Part shown: positions 1 through 13,494 of the stretch, in pieces
Position numbering within the stretch: the stretch's first letter is position 1
Layout: each line of letters starts with the position of its first letter
Origin: Microvelia longipes
Lineage: Eukaryota; Arthropoda; Insecta; Hemiptera; Veliidae
Direction of reading: 5' to 3'
Assembly: GCA_018340805.1 (NCBI GenBank)
Contig: JACMZG010001913.1
Location: forward strand, 27,036,099 to 27,100,098
Length of the DNA: 64,000 nucleotides
Made by a program: the position numbers and the translations under genes
Notes under the pieces: model-generated
Databases searched by the model: none
What the model was told of the DNA's origin: nothing
The model's input: only the letters and a program-made list of their open reading frames with translations

Positions 1-524
1 TAAAATTGAGGGAAATCTATACTTTTTAAACTTTCAAAACTTTTATCAGAATCATTCCCACGGGAAAATAAAATATGAATTGATAAGAGATTGTTTTAAA
101 GGGTTAACCCCTTCTTTTTTATTCAAATTTATGCATTATATTGTATCATTATAATACTTGAAACTTTCGTCGTTTTTCTTTTAAATGAGAAAATTAAAGA
201 GAAAATTTAGCGTTTGTCAAGAAGTAAGCTAAATTAATGTATTGTAACAATAATTCTTTAATCTTAGAAATACTTATCTTGCAACGTCAGTGGGTTACGG
301 CGAGTACAAAATAAAATAACAAGATGAACTCAAAACTATATTTCCAATACTGAGATCAACTGATAACAACTTCACTTCTAAACACTTAATATAAAAACTA
401 AGAACATACTAAATTAACAAATGGTTTCCGAATTCCGGAGACTGAAACTTTATCAATGTCACTCGGTGATCGGGCATTACCTAATGAATAACTCGAAAAC
501 GAAGTAAACAAAACAATATCAGAA

Positions 525-728
525 ATCAAGTCTGATAAGGCTCTTAGAAAATGCACCGACGTAAGCGCAACAGGCATAAAATCCGCTACAGTATAGAGTG
601 TGAAATAGTTTAACCCGTTTGGAGATGAATCTAGTTCGAAAGTGAACCGCCAAGTCAGAGGGCGCCACGTGTACCGGATTGATAATATTTTTCGTCTTTC
701 TCACCAGATGGCAGTACTAAGCACGTAT
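525..728 (-). repeat. Dispersed repeat D, copy 1
   Basis: GACGTAAGCGCAACAGGCAT, AAATCCGCTAC and CAGATGGCAGTAC on plus correspond to parts of 56,830-57,015. Translations of both share CCAYV.A.S.SLIRL on minus, but this is repeat identity and no gene is supported. Confidence 0.45.
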
Positions 729-1043
729 ACTTTTAATCATTATTGTATTTTATACTTTTTTATATATTTTTAAGCACGTTGGTTTTTAATGAAAAAAATA
801 TATCTTAGAATGACGTGTTTCGCCGGTAGAACCTTGATAACTGGGTTTTATTGACTACTTGGCTAAGGTAACTATAGAGATATTATTACTATATCAGTTG
901 AATTTTTAAACATCAAAAAAGTAACCTGAACATCCTTAAGTAATAATGTGATGAAATTAACATTTCAAAATTCAGTAACTTATTGAATATAACGTTTATT
1001 ATAAGAAACAAAACCCAAACAATACGGAAAAAACAGACAACGA

Positions 1044-1412
1044 TTGATTCGTTATAACCTTAACTTAGAGAAGGTTTCAATGAGGTTACACAGAGCCCCT
1101 GAGAGCCCCATAAAGATGTTTCAGGCCTTTCAAAGTATGAAGATAGGCTATGCCCCCTCTAGAATATATCTCTATGAAAGTAACCGTCAGTTTCATAACA
1201 ACGTGAATGTAAAGCTAAACAAGGCATACATCAAGCGTAATCTAAGGAGGACAAAAACCCTAAAAAGCCTGGTTGTTGTGACATTATTAACCTTGTTTAA
1301 TGTATCAACAATATTTTACAAAAATCGGTACTATTGGGTGATAACATTTCTTGTCAAAAAAATCTCAGTTAGTGCATTTTTTAATAATGAATCAATGATG
1401 ATCGGTCCGTAG
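1044..1412 (+). other. 122-codon ORF, probably chance or repeat-derived
   Basis: Reads basic throughout (YIKRNLRRTKTLKSL), with a hydrophobic run VVVTLLTLFNVSTIF. No known domain. It ends at the start of the perfect hairpin at 1,413. No splice or promoter evidence. Confidence 0.15.
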
Positions 1413-1460
1413 TCCAAGTTACTTAGAGTCACTTTATTAAGTGACTCTAAGTAACTTGGA
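1413..1460. repeat. Perfect 22-bp hairpin
   Basis: TCCAAGTTACTTAGAGTCAC plus TT, a TATT loop, then the exact reverse complement ending TAACTTGGA. No transcription unit was recognised around it. Confidence 0.85.
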
Positions 1461-2061
1461 AAATTGATATATATTCAAAGATCGATAAGGAAAAAATCAT
1501 TCAAATAACAGTGGTGTTTTATAAGGATATAGAATCCAATTGAACCAGTCGTAAATGTAAAAACCCAAAATAACCAGGTAAATTATGGAAAATAACTAAA
1601 ATCAACTTTTAAATAGATTCACTTGGCTCGCGGTTCTACACGCCAAAATTGAAGTTAATGCGAGGAATATGAAACATTTTAAAGGCAATTAATTAAACAT
1701 AGTAGTATTTCACTATTTTTATAAAATATAATTTGTTATTCCATTTCATGGACCTGTAACTAATATTCTTTGGATTCCGGCCAGAACCCCCCTTCCCCCT
1801 TCCAATTCAAAATTTTATTACAGTAAATAAAGACCGAGAGTAAAAACTATGGGAAAGCGGGGAAATATATGGCACTGAATGTAGGTTACACACTGTAGGA
1901 GCTAATTTTCTACTTTATAAACGTGTCTGACTTTCTACAATTTTATTCGAGTAATAATTTTAATCTCGGAAAAGATTGAATTTTCAAAATAATAGTTCAA
2001 AGTAAAGCAAATTAGATACTTATCTTTGTTAACTAACTAAATCTACGAGCAGGGCATAATT

Positions 2062-2128
<67 letters not shown>

Positions 2129-4744
2129 TATATACAATTCATTAATAATGATGTAAGGAAAGCACCTACCTCAACGTAAAAAAATGTATGTCATTAAAAT
2201 AATAATGTGCCCTGAAATCATGATAGGAATATTCTCCACACAAAAGAACCTCAAAAGCCCAGCGCTGTGGGGTGGTGTGTGACGTCACAATGATTGTTGA
2301 CCTAACAAACTAGAGCAGAGGTGTAAAGATATAATGCAATGTTCATATTTTTAGGATTTTTTGCTGTGATTAGTCTGGATAACACACATTTAACTATAAA
2401 TACACTATTACTATTTTGTATCTAATTTATACACATACAGGCTAGCAACATTTTACCAATCGGAGGTCTTTAGTATTTTAAAAACGTCAGAATTCATGCT
2501 AGAAAAGGATGTTCAAGGTAAAGGCATTTTTATATGCTTTAATAGTGAAACTGCAATCAAGACATTAAACTCATCTGGGGTCTTAAACGCTTTGGCAAGC
2601 GAGTGTTGACAACAAGAGTCAATAAGATTGAGTAAAAAAGTCCAAACAGGTCTGTGTTCTTTGCAACTTTGGAGTGGAGGGAAATGAAATTGTTGACCCT
2701 CCCCCCTAACCAGGAAAGGATCCTCTAAACTTTTTGTAAGACCATACCCAGTAATAGGTCTTACTAAAAACAAATTTAATTTTTTTAGAAGATTGGGCAT
2801 AGGAAAAACTAGAGACATTATGCAAATGAGATCTAATTGCAGAGTAGTCAAGAAAATTTTAGAGGAAGCTAGTTAAGCCATGATCATGACGGGCTCTTTC
2901 ATGGGGGTAGAAAGAGCTTAGGGCGCCTGGTAGGAATCTTGACCGGTCATTTCTGGCTCCAGAAGCATTTATAAGTGATGAAGTTATAGGAGAGCCATGA
3001 GCACCTAGAGTGAAGTTGAGGAGGTGACGACAGATAACTTCATGGAAACATGTGAAGCATATGCTAGACAATGGTTAAGTGTGTTTAGGTTAGGCACTCT
3101 TCGGGAAGAAAACTTGATGAAGCTTCCATGGTTTCATGTTCTGAAGTTCATCAGGGAATCGGACATTTTCAAAGAGAGTGTAGACTATATCAAGTTAGAG
3201 GGTAAAATGTTTCTCAGGCTGGCAGAAGCGTCCCTTTCACATAAAATGCTAAGATCCATTTCATTAATATGGAGATTACTAGGAAGCGTCTTAGCGCTAT
3301 GTTTACTCTACTAGACCATTGAACATGTAACTTAATCATTGTTTTAATCTAACTTTTCCTTTCTGAGAGACCTTCATCTTAGGAGGCTCATTTTTGGCCA
3401 AGATCTTGCTGGTTCATATAGATGTGAAGAGGTGAGTCACGTCGTGGTTCTTTCTCCAGGCTGACGAGTCGATTGTAACCTCTACATCCGTATGATAATT
3501 AAGAGCTTGGCAAAGCATAAAATTATACCTATCACCAATTCTTGTAAAGTGGAACAAGCACAATCTCAAACCAAGCAAGAAGTTTCAAATAGTTATCCCT
3601 TCTAGATAGAAATGGAAAATGCTGTGTCATTTTTTGAATGCTCGTATTTAATTTTTTTCTCATTGTTTTTAATATATTTATTACATCACGATTTATAAGA
3701 ACACCTCACTTGAGGAATTTGCTTTTCAAGGTTTTATTTTTGTAAAAAATTAATTAAATAAGTAAATATTATACTTTTTAAATACGATTTATAAATAAAG
3801 CAATTTAAATTACAAGGATATAATGTCTGGAAACAATTATAAAATATATGACATTATTATAAACTGATTCCTTTATGTAATATTATTTGTAACTTTAAAT
3901 TGTTTTACATTGTTTAATTTAATATATTTTGTAATGTATTTTATTGCTATTTCCCCCGATCTTTTATTTTATTGCGAATGTACGTGAAAAGGTTTACTTT
4001 ATTCTCTGTTCGTATATTTTCTACTAATTCTCCTCTCTTGGAAGCTGGTTTCATATATCCCTTGGGAAATAAAGGGTAAAAAAATCGAGGTAAAGTAAAA
4101 AGACTGCAGTCTTAATATTTATAGCCCCGGGGCCAAGCCGAAATTTTCCCTCCCGCACGTCTTGTCGTGTCGTCTGCCTTCGTCATTTCCTTTTGTCATT
4201 TGTATCATTTTGAGTTGATTTTTATTACTATTATTTGAAAATCTGTCGTTTAATTTTAGTCAAGTCACTTCATTTCGTTTTAAGAATTTGTAAAACTCAT
4301 ATATATCCGATGGAAATTATTTCCAAGGTACTGAGACATATTATTTAGGTCAATTCTGCCAGTGTGAAAATTACACACAGAAAATATCTATTATGATAGA
4401 AATCATACTCTTCTTTATGAGCGTCTTACTCAACGGGAAATCTTTCAAACCTTTGTATTAAAGTGAAACACTGCAGGTTATATTTCCACATGATAGTTTT
4501 TCCAACGATTTTTACAAGTGAATCTCCTTAGTTTTCTTCAAAGTTTTCTTTATTTATTCTATAAGTGTACATAACAAAAGGTCGAAGGCCTCTTGGCTGC
4601 TACGTTGCGTCAGTACTGCGTTGCGTCCAAATGGTTGTTGCCCTTTATCAGTTTATCATAAAGGGCAACTGATAAAGTAATTTCATCATAATTGTTTTTG
4701 ATAAAGTATTTAGTAATTTCATCTAAATTACTAGATGAAATTTA
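1461..4744. other. Unassigned AT-rich DNA
   Basis: Apart from the TA microsatellite at 2,059 I see no family. Two opposed ORFs (2,513-2,851 minus and 3,024-3,314 plus) lack recognisable domains. 4,616-4,745 has overlapping small inverted repeats (GCCCTTTATCAGTT, AAGGGCAACTGATAAAG and TTTCATCTAA/TTAGATGAAA). Confidence 0.6.
2059..2133. repeat. TA-rich microsatellite
   Basis: Interrupted (TA)n. Confidence 0.9.
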
Positions 4745-4900
4745 GGTCTTCTGGTGGTAACCACTTCAATTTAGATGAAAAATACGACGTTTCGTTTCCA
4801 CTGTGGGAGGTATCTTCAGGGATGTAGGCTATCATAAATGAAAACACAATACCCTATCAAACTAAACTCAGTTTAGTTCAAATACAATGACGCGGTCTCC
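4745..4900 (-). repeat. Dispersed repeat C, copy 1
   Basis: On minus: CATCCCTGAAGATACCTCCC, ACAGTGGAAACGAAACGTCG and TTTTTCATCTAAATTGAAG. A second copy is at 25.87 kb. CTGAAGA ... GAAACGTC has the layout of a hammerhead but not its CUGAUGA core. Confidence 0.55.
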
Positions 4901-5689
4901 ACTGCAAGAGTAAAATATTTATGACAATAACCGCAAAAGTCTAAGCAGTGTATTAATAGTTAATATTCAGTTAGTGTGATACTACCACAATATAAGCGAA
5001 TTTCTAGATGTATAAGTTAAAAAAAAAATATTTGTATATGTCAATCAATAATCTGAACTTATGCTGCTAATTAAATGTAACTTTGAATGTCATTTTACCA
5101 TATCAATAATCAAGTAATACTACAACCGTACATGATAAACTTGATTCAGTTTGATTTCTATAAATGATAAGCACGAATAAACAATTTTCTTGAGGTTTTG
5201 TGCTTTTAACATTTTCGTTCATATAATCATATATATTTCATAAACAAAGTTTTCGAGACATTAATAAGGTTGACTGTTTACTAATTAAGTGAGACAATAA
5301 ATATACTTTACACCTTGCTTTTTACGTATGAAAAAGTCCCCCTAAAATACTTAAAGGGTCAAAAACAAAAAATAATAAATAACAAATAAATTATAAATAT
5401 AACATTTATTACATAATCTTATTATTTGAATTATTTCTTCTTATAAATAATACAGTAATTAATAACATACATTATAAATTATCAAGAAATATTTTATAAC
5501 AAATCTTCAACATTCTCTGTACAAACAACCATTGTAGAGTTTCACTCTGCATTCCTCGGGTTATTTAACTCTAAATATATACAAACCGGCATCATTTTAC
5601 AGTAAAATTATTCCTTAGTAGGTTGATTAAAAAAATTGAAAATTCTTTACGTGAATCAGCATGTTTATTGTTTAGTTTAATTTTTACTT

Positions 5690-5940
5690 TTCCCGTCCAA
5701 ATACCGTAGATATAAAGAAAAATATTGTGTTTACCCTAAAAATCCGAAACTGAGGAAAAAAATTTATTACAAAAATACATCATAATTATCCCTTTCAGAC
5801 ACTTGTATGACGTTCTGGTTTCTATCATGCTGTCTGTCTGTTGTTGCTGAGTGTGTCTGCCTATGTACCTTTGTAACGCAAAACTACCACTGTCTAAATA
5901 CTAGAGAGTTGAAAGTTGGCACAAAAATTAGACTTTAGGT
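5690..5940 (+). mobile_element. R5S-related repeat, divergent subfamily
   Basis: Shares the start ACCGTAGATATAAAGAAAAAT and the later CTAGAGAGTTGAAAGTTGG block with the R5S hairpin-end half. Its middle, with CTGTCTGTCTGTTG, matches the copy at 18.41 kb better than the 13.5 kb reference, suggesting a separate subfamily. Confidence 0.55.
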
Positions 5941-7319
5941 TGACTTTGTGCTGAAGAACATATACCCAATATTCTCATAAAGAGCTGAAACTAATAAAAA
6001 ATCTACTCTGCCAAGTTGTAATTATTATTGATGCATTCGTAATCATAACGCTAAAGTATTACACCTATTATTTGACATGGTGTACTTTTCTAAGCTTAAA
6101 GCTATAACATTTTAGATATTTGGTAACCAAAAATTCTGAAATAAAAATTCTGAGGTTGCGCAAAGCAGAACCAAATCAGTTTTATTTAGAGTTTTGAGTA
6201 ATCATGACTTTCTGACGACGAACATGAGCCCAAAGTGGTTACATATTAAATTTTGAATCTATATTTTTAAGTCTGAGGTTAAGTGTAGCGAGACCAAATT
6301 GATACCATCTTCTGCTTTGGATAATTAAGAGATATTCTGAAGATGAGCAAATCAATTCTTAAGTTGAGAAGAAAAAGTACCGAGATACCCTATACCCGAT
6401 TTTTGTTTGTTATAGAAACCAATCATCTCAGTATCACCTCATTCAGAACTAACAAAGACTTCCAGCATTTATTGAATAATTTAGCTAGGAATAATTTACC
6501 AAAATTAGTATTTTTTATAAATGAAATGCTGAATAAATCTGATAAAGTATTTTTTAATAACTTATTAAATATTTATAAATTCATTCTTTAATGCATTTTT
6601 ATACTCTCACATAAATTTTTATGAGAACCATTTTAGTGTTCAGTAAATTAATTACCATTAATTCACGTGAATCATCATTTTATGGACGATTTAATTCTAT
6701 ATTATTAATGTTATTCAGCATTCTTTATATAATATAAGTCAGATACTTTATGGTAACAAATACATTGCTGTATACTTGAATTAAGCAATCTCTGTACAAC
6801 GCAGTCAGTTAAAATTATCAAATTCTACAATCTTATAAATTTAAAATTCCTATTATAAATTCTTCAAAGTTTAATTTAAAAATATATACAGTAGATTTTT
6901 TTACAAATCACCAATAAGATTAGATTAATTTTTAATTGGTACACTTTTAGTTCGGTTACCCGCCTGTTCTTCTTTTCTCTAATTAGGCTCGAGTGGGGCT
7001 GGAGCCCACAAAAAGCCCCGATGCTTTTTGAACATCCCTTAAAAAGACTGTTGACTAAAACATCTAAAGTACATTCATTTAAGAACATGGAATTTATTCT
7101 ACATATGAAGTACCATTAATATTTTATTCATTATTTTTTATCAAATTCAATTGTAAAATCTTAAACAGTATATCAATTTTATATAGTATTTACATCAAAA
7201 TCAAATTTAATAATTAACTAATGTACAATTAGTAAATAATAAGAAATTAATAAATATAAACACTTACTAATTATTTTTTTTATAAATATATATTGTATGA
7301 ATCAGAGTATTTAACCACA
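5941..7319. other. Unassigned AT-rich DNA
   Basis: No coding, tRNA or clear repeat recognised. The short ORFs (6,343-6,591 and 6,876-7,088) look random. Confidence 0.6.
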
Positions 7320-7615
7320 CTAGGACGTGGAAGGATCATACCAGGACCAACTAGATCGTTCTAAGATGTGAAAAGAACAAACTTGTATCATAATAGATCA
7401 TAATCAGATCATAATACATCCTAATAGATCATACCAAGATGAGAAAGAAAAGTACAAGGATCTACTAGATTGTATTTTGATGTAAAAGAAACATACTCGG
7501 ATTTAGGAGATAATACAGCATGTGAAAGATACATACTAGAGTCTACTCGATGGTATTTGGAATTAAAAGAAGCTTTCTTGCGTCTAATAGATCATACTAG
7601 AATGTATAAGGGACA
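7320..7615. repeat. Degenerate tandem repeat
   Basis: Recurring AGATCATA, ACATACT and GATCTACTAGAT-type words about every 50-60 bases. Units are strongly diverged. Confidence 0.55.
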
Positions 7616-7954
7616 TTAGCAAGTTTAAAGTTTTTTTTTTTGACTTGCAAGTAAGTAATCTCATGTAATGCATGTATGTATGTATGCCTATTATTTGTAT
7701 GCACGTTTTTGTCCATAGACTAAAATACATAATAAAACCAAACATTTTTGGAGACAAGTAAAGCAACAAAAAAATTAATAGTAAATGCAAGTGGGGGAAG
7801 AATTATGTTAGTTAAAATGATGATCTACATTGTTGAGCTAAAATCTGTTACAAAAATGAAAATTCTATAAATGTAAATAGAACCACTTATACTGATGCCT
7901 GACTTATGTTATGTACTGTTATGTAAGTTCAAAAAGGGCACTGTTAAAATATTT

Positions 7955-8215
7955 AACCTCACAGAGCAGAACATCTTCCTTAGAGTGGAGAGACTGCAAT
8001 CTAACAGGGATTGATAAGTAGAGACACATAATACATACAATAGAGAGATATTGTCTTTACAGTTAACAGACATAATCCTTGCAGTGTAGAGACTACAATC
8101 CAACAGTGGAGACATATTATCCATACAATAGAGAGATATTGTCTTTACAGTGAACAGACATCATCCTTACATTGAAGAGACATTACCCTATAATGGAATG
8201 ACATAATCCGCACAC
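7955..8215. repeat. Degenerate tandem repeat, 20-25 bp units
   Basis: Repeated AGTGTAGAGAC, AACAGACATAATCC and ACAATAGAGAGATATTGTC. A longer block (ACAATAGAGAGATATTGTCT) occurs exactly twice, at 8,037 and 8,126, as higher-order duplication. Confidence 0.65.
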
Positions 8216-8339
8216 TATGACTCTACGGCTCATTTTTAAAATAAAATGTTAAATTAGTTAATTTAAAGCTTACTAGAATTATACATGGGAAATTTAACCT
8301 TTATAAAGATTATATTATTCAAAAACTAAAAATAAGGAA

Positions 8340-8985
8340 CGGAGTACCTCAGAACTTTTTCTAATTTTGTCAGGTTCAACGTTAGACGTCCAGCCTCACC
8401 AATTTGAACTCGCACCACTCGTCCTTAGAATTCGAAAACACTAATTTATGATTGAGCACATCTTTGTTCTAGCTTTGCCATCGACAGACAAAAATATCAA
8501 TTTTAATCCTAGCAGTCACTCTTCCGTCAATCGTCCACGCTCAATGCTTCTTAACAATAGGGAGCCGACAAAAACGATATGTATACTATTTTTATATCTA
8601 CAAAAAACTGTATAGATGACATTCGATAAAATTAGTGCTTATAATAAGATGGAACTTAACACATTTGATGGTCTTTTATTGTATTCCATCCCTATTTTTT
8701 GTATCTATAGATAGCAGTTAATGACATGCATTTTTTTTGTTACCTTTAATGAAAGAGTGATTTTTATTCTTAGTTTCAACATTCTAGCATGATCGCACCG
8801 AAAGACAAATATACACACTCGCACGCACGCACACACACACACCACACACAAAAATACAGACAGACAACTTTGTTAAAACACTCAGGAAGTATTAAAATCA
8901 TCCAAAGTTGTTGATTCAGCTGAAAAGCTGGATTCAGAATTTTTAGTTTAAACACAATACTTTGCATAAATTAGGAAAAGTAAAA
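8340..8985 (-). mobile_element. R5S repeat, degraded long copy
   Basis: Starts GGAGTACCTCAGAACTTTTT. It contains a degenerate reverse 5S-like segment (CCACGCTCAATGCTTCTTAA, about 8,540-8,565) and a CACACA tract with ACAGACAGACAACTTTG. It ends near ATAAATTAGGAAAAGT. The short ORF in it on the same strand is spurious. Confidence 0.65.
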
Positions 8986-9465
8986 AAAACTATGAATAAG
9001 ACCGAGTACTGTGGGATTGCTACATTTTAATATTGATCTAGTAAATTTTATTTCCTAGCATAGCGAAATTAGTGCAAAATATTCACTTCCAGGTTGCATA
9101 GAAGTAAACATTGAGTTCTCAAATGTCTAAATTATAATATTTATCGTTACATTTTTTTCATTTTTACTTTATCAGATCATATAATATCTAAGAGTCAAAT
9201 TTTCAATTATAATATTAAAGCTAATCTTAAACCTATAAATTCATAAGGTAAAGTTTATTATTTTATTCTTAAAACTTAGCTAAACATGTACCACATGATG
9301 TTACAATTTGTTCCAAATTGAAAGGAAAAATGAAAGAAGGAATAAAATTAGAAACTATAATCATAACAAATAAAAAATATACAACACTGTATAAAGGCAA
9401 TAAATAGTAACCTGTTTGCTAATTTTCAAAGAAAAATCACATTATGAGATGAGGGTTATGGAAAC

Positions 9466-9916
9466 GAAGAGGGGTGAGGTTTGGAGAGAAATCCAAAACC
9501 GGGAAGTCACTAAAATTATCCGTTTCAGGTGTTATAATGGCTTCCAAAGTGGTTTTCAAAAGTTGTCTGTCTGTATGTTTATGTGTGTGTACACAAACAC
9601 AAATTTGGTACAAGAATATACCTTATCTAATAAATAAGAACAGTAAGATTCGTTTTAATGCGACAAGTATATATATGATTTTTGTTGGATCATAAAAGTT
9701 ATGCAGATTTGATCGTGGTCAGTGCCTTGATGGGATTGAAATGATTGTATTTATTATATCAGGACGAGCGAAGCGAATTTGAAGACGTGTTGCATTATAA
9801 ATTGAACGAATGGGATAATCTGAGGACAAGCGAAGCGAGTCCGAAGTAGAAAGAATGAGGGTAGCGAATCCGATGTGATAAGGAATAGTTCCAAGGAACC
9901 CCGCACCCGATTTTTT
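9466..9916 (+). mobile_element. R5S repeat, copy lacking its middle
   Basis: Has the hairpin-proximal block (AAAACCGGGAAGTCAC, ATCCGTTTCAGGTG, TGTCTGTCTGTATG), the 5S-like core (GATCGTGGTCAGTGCC, about 9,686-9,740) and the terminal block with two GCGAAGCGA motifs, ending ACCCCGCACCCGA. The middle 200 or so bases of the reference are absent. Overlapping ORFs here are artefacts. Confidence 0.7.
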
Positions 9917-11112
9917 TCCTTGGAAATTTACTAAAAATAAAACAATGCGACTGATAATATAATGAAGTTAGGGTGGGACGAGATCAAGAAGAGATCCAAA
10001 TGACGATATTTTTTCACATTGCGTATTTTGGTGCACGTACATTTTCATGGCTGACAAGGCTTGAACATAATTTTCACTATCTTCTCTGGCATTTTAACTT
10101 TGTTATATTGAGTTAGTGGTGTCATAAATATACATTAAACCCTTTCGAAAAGTTTTTCCCTTAATTCGAATAAAATTTGGTGGGAAAAATAATAAAGAGA
10201 AAAACTTTAAAAAATATAACATGATTCAAGATGGCAAAAATGACAAAAAAAGTTGATTTTTATGAACCCCAAGTTTCAACAAAAAAAAAGTTTTAGACTA
10301 AAGTAGTTTTAAAAAGTCATATAGTGGAAAAGTAAGTTACCAGAGTTAATAACTGTTGCAATATGTTCAATTAATATCTAGTAATATTGTTGGGAAAACC
10401 AAAAACTTTTACTGCTAAAGCTTTCTCGGTAGGAGCAAAGCATGCTTCGCCTTCCTTTGAAATTCCCACTAAACTTTTCCAACATAGAAAAAATTATCTA
10501 ACGGAAAAACTTTATTAATTAACACACACTTAGACAAAATATTTTTAAGCATAATCAGCAGCATTGCCTTATCTCAAAGAGACTGTGAAGTAAAAAAATA
10601 CAGATGTTGTAATTTATTCTTTTTTCAGTACTATTATGTAGAATCTCAGGAGTATAAATAATCAGTAAAAGAAGCTTAAATATCAGTATATGTAGCCCAC
10701 CGAAAGGCTTTGTTGATGTATTATTTTTAAAAGTCATATAGAACGACACTAAAAATTATGTCGTCTGCATATAAGAAGTCATGTACTAGGCTGTTTTAAT
10801 TGTATAAATACTGTTAGTCACTGCTGCCAATGCATGCTTTTAACGTGTCTTTATTATTTTGGTTTAATTAATTTAACTGTCATCACATGTCTAAAGTTAT
10901 TGTATTATTTTAGTTCTTCGCCAATTTTCAATAACGGGGGGTTAACTTATGGACATTACAAGGCTTATTATTTATCTGTTAATAAAAAGAATCTCTAAAA
11001 ACCGTTAAGAATTTTTTATTATTTGAAAGTATCAAAAGGACAGCAGATGCAGTAACAGTTTTTGAAAATTGAAATAAGGCAGAAAAAGGAAACCCAAAGT
11101 AAGAAGTAAAAT
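9917..11112. other. Unassigned AT-rich DNA between R5S and BEL/Pao remnants
   Basis: Nothing recognisable. The BEL 5' LTR could lie in its last few hundred bases, but no repeat partner was found. Confidence 0.5.
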
Positions 11113-13240
11113 TTATAAATACGATAGAAGGGGATTTAAGTTAAGAAAAGGTATTACGACGGAACAAGGAACATTGGGAATAATGACCCAAAACACCAGG
11201 AAAAATACCATGAAGCGAGAGCTTATGCTAGGTATGATAAAGCAAAAAGGGGAAGAATACGACCGGATAAAACGACCGAGCCGTACTGATTGGGTTTTGA
11301 GTGCGGCATTAAGTGTGGTCAAGATGTCGTTGGACGAGGGTCGTAACAGCTGTGATCAACTTGTCAAAACCTTTCCAGACCTAGACCAGGATATCGTAAG
11401 CAGACTCTACGCTGAATCAACTACAACGATCCATTGGTTAGAAAAGGAGAGTTTCAATTTCGGCGAGGTTAACAAAGTTAAATCAGGAAATCGACATCAT
11501 GGATGTCGACCGTATTCAAATCCGGGTCGTGTAGAATATCAGGAAAAGCAATACAGCAAGAAGGTTGGAAGGTAAGCTAGAAGCCTTATTGAAAGAAAAT
11601 CGGCTAAAAACTAAGCAGGAAGAGTTATATTCGAAAAATCAGACTGTATTAGCCCGTCAAAGGCAAAAAATAAGAACCTTAGAAGTTGAAATTGAGAAAA
11701 CCAGGGTATTGAAAGTAACGCTAGAGAACCCAGAATTTGAAAATGATGAAGTAGAAGCAGTTCTCAAGAGCTTAAAAAGCGTAGTACCACCAGAAGCTAC
11801 TTCACCTAAAGATACCAGCTAATACTGCTTTACCTCAATCAAACCCATCAGGTAACAGTTGCAACTGTAAGTAACAGTTGCACCATCATCGCAGGACATC
11901 GCAGCGTACCAGGTATATAAAGGACTAACCTCACATCTGCAGAGGCAACCAACATCGAGAAATTCAATCATCAGCGAATGAAGTGGCCACCAACATAAGA
12001 GACTCTAGTCAAACGTTTGAGCAACCATCCGATCTCAAGACCAGTCCTCGATAATGGATTGACTGAAGCGCGGACTAACAAGTTGGTAGATGGACCAATT
12101 ATTAGTCTAAGCGATAACAAAGGGTTGCTCGAGAACAGAGAAGCTCTTTTACTGCAAGTACAGCTTTTTTGGAGGAAGCTCGGTCAGAATTAAGTAATAA
12201 AGTTTGTTTAAAAAGGGTGGTTGCGAAACTTTCGACCAAATATTATAAGGCTAATAATAAATAAGGCTGGGTGAAATTTATCGAACCAAAATAAGAAAAA
12301 TAATCAATTAAGGATATAAGTATGAGATGGAACGTATCTCAACCTACTGTAAACTCACCCCAGGTAAGTATGCAAAAGGTGCTTTGTATTTATTGTAAGG
12401 GAAATCATTTTGTCCAAGTTTGTACAGAGTTGTCAAAACAAAAATAGAACGTAATAAGAAATTTTATTTATGAGCAGAATCTTTGTTTTCGGTGCCTGAT
12501 TCGAGGCCACAAAGGTAAGGACTGTAAGAGACGAGCAAGGTGCAATACAGCAGGGCTTAAAATAGCAAGTTTTAATGGTAAGGTTTAGTTTAACTTGCCT
12601 TCAGATACTTAAGTAAGGGAGTCTATACCAGGGTCCGTAGAGGAAATTCAAACTCCTAAAATAGCTGAGCAGTTTACGCACTCACATCGTAAAAAAGCCA
12701 TATTTATCCATTGATGAAGAAAGTTGATATTAAGTTGCTAATTGGCAACAATTGCCCTCGGGCATTGTGCCCAGTTGAGGTTATTAAAGGTTTTCAAAAT
12801 TGTTTATTAAAAATACGGTTAGGAAAATAAGAGTTAAGGAGGTAATTGATATTTTTAATTAAGACTGTTTAACAGATAGAAAAGTTCACGAATTACAGTA
12901 CGACACACGGCTAAACTTAGTTGACAGCGAGGGAAATAGTTTTGAGAACCAATAAGATTCGCCGGCTTTGATATTGAGGGCGTGGTTTAACATCCAGGAC
13001 TAACCTCATTAGCTCCCTCGCTTCAATTTCCCACGCTGTTAACTAATTTTAGCCATGTTTTGTATTGTAGGACTCTGTAAAGGACAAACAAACCAAACGC
13101 AGGTAGTGGTACCTATGGAGTATAGGAAATGTTTTCAGATTTTTTGGCGGGAGAAAGGGGACACTAGTAAGGTTCCTAAAAATAATACAGAATGGCTAGA
13201 CATTTATTTGGAGCAGCGTCATGACCTGGAACCATGAAAC
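11113..13240 (+). mobile_element. Decayed BEL/Pao LTR retrotransposon (gag to partial RT)
   Basis: Broken reading frames in element order. Two open segments (11,174-11,575 and 11,565-11,822; the second strongly charged and coiled-coil-like) fit a gag N-terminus. At 12,376-12,545 two zinc knuckles follow, LCIYCKGNHFVQVC and NLCFRCLIRGHKGKDC, the CxxC...H...C pattern of BEL gag. At about 12,720-12,830 comes KVDIKLLIGNNCPRAL, matching the protease-to-RT linker (usual form LLIG.DCP.AL.P.EV). At 13,055-13,237 an open fragment carries VPMEYRKCFQIFWREKGDT, resembling the RT stretch where BEL elements read FRFLWW..GD. Stops and frameshifts interrupt all parts. LTRs were not identified. Downstream RT, RNase H and integrase are absent. 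Confidence 0.75.
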
Positions 13241-13494
13241 TTCTCTTGAATTTCGCCCTAACATACAAATAACATAAATGTTTAACCCCGAATCACAATA
13301 AATCAAGAATATTTTCATATCCATATGTACAATATAGTTATCACATACTTTATTTTGATATGTGCATATCTCTGACTAGTATGCATATTTTATCTATTTT
13401 ATTTTTACAAAAAAATTGATTTATGATTGTAGAGTTATAAATGGCATTTATTAAAGGAAATATACATTTTTAGATGCTAATGATTATAGTAATT

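Noticed and set aside
4745..4900. Repeat C as an active hammerhead
   Set aside because: GAAAC is present but the required CUGAUGA reads CTGAAGA in both copies, and pairing is unconvincing.
8776..8967. 63-codon Cys/Val-rich ORF
   Set aside because: It is translation of the GT tract of an R5S copy.
11174..11822. Stand-alone host genes
   Set aside because: They lie directly upstream of BEL-type zinc knuckles and protease-linker sequence in the same orientation, so they fit a decayed gag.
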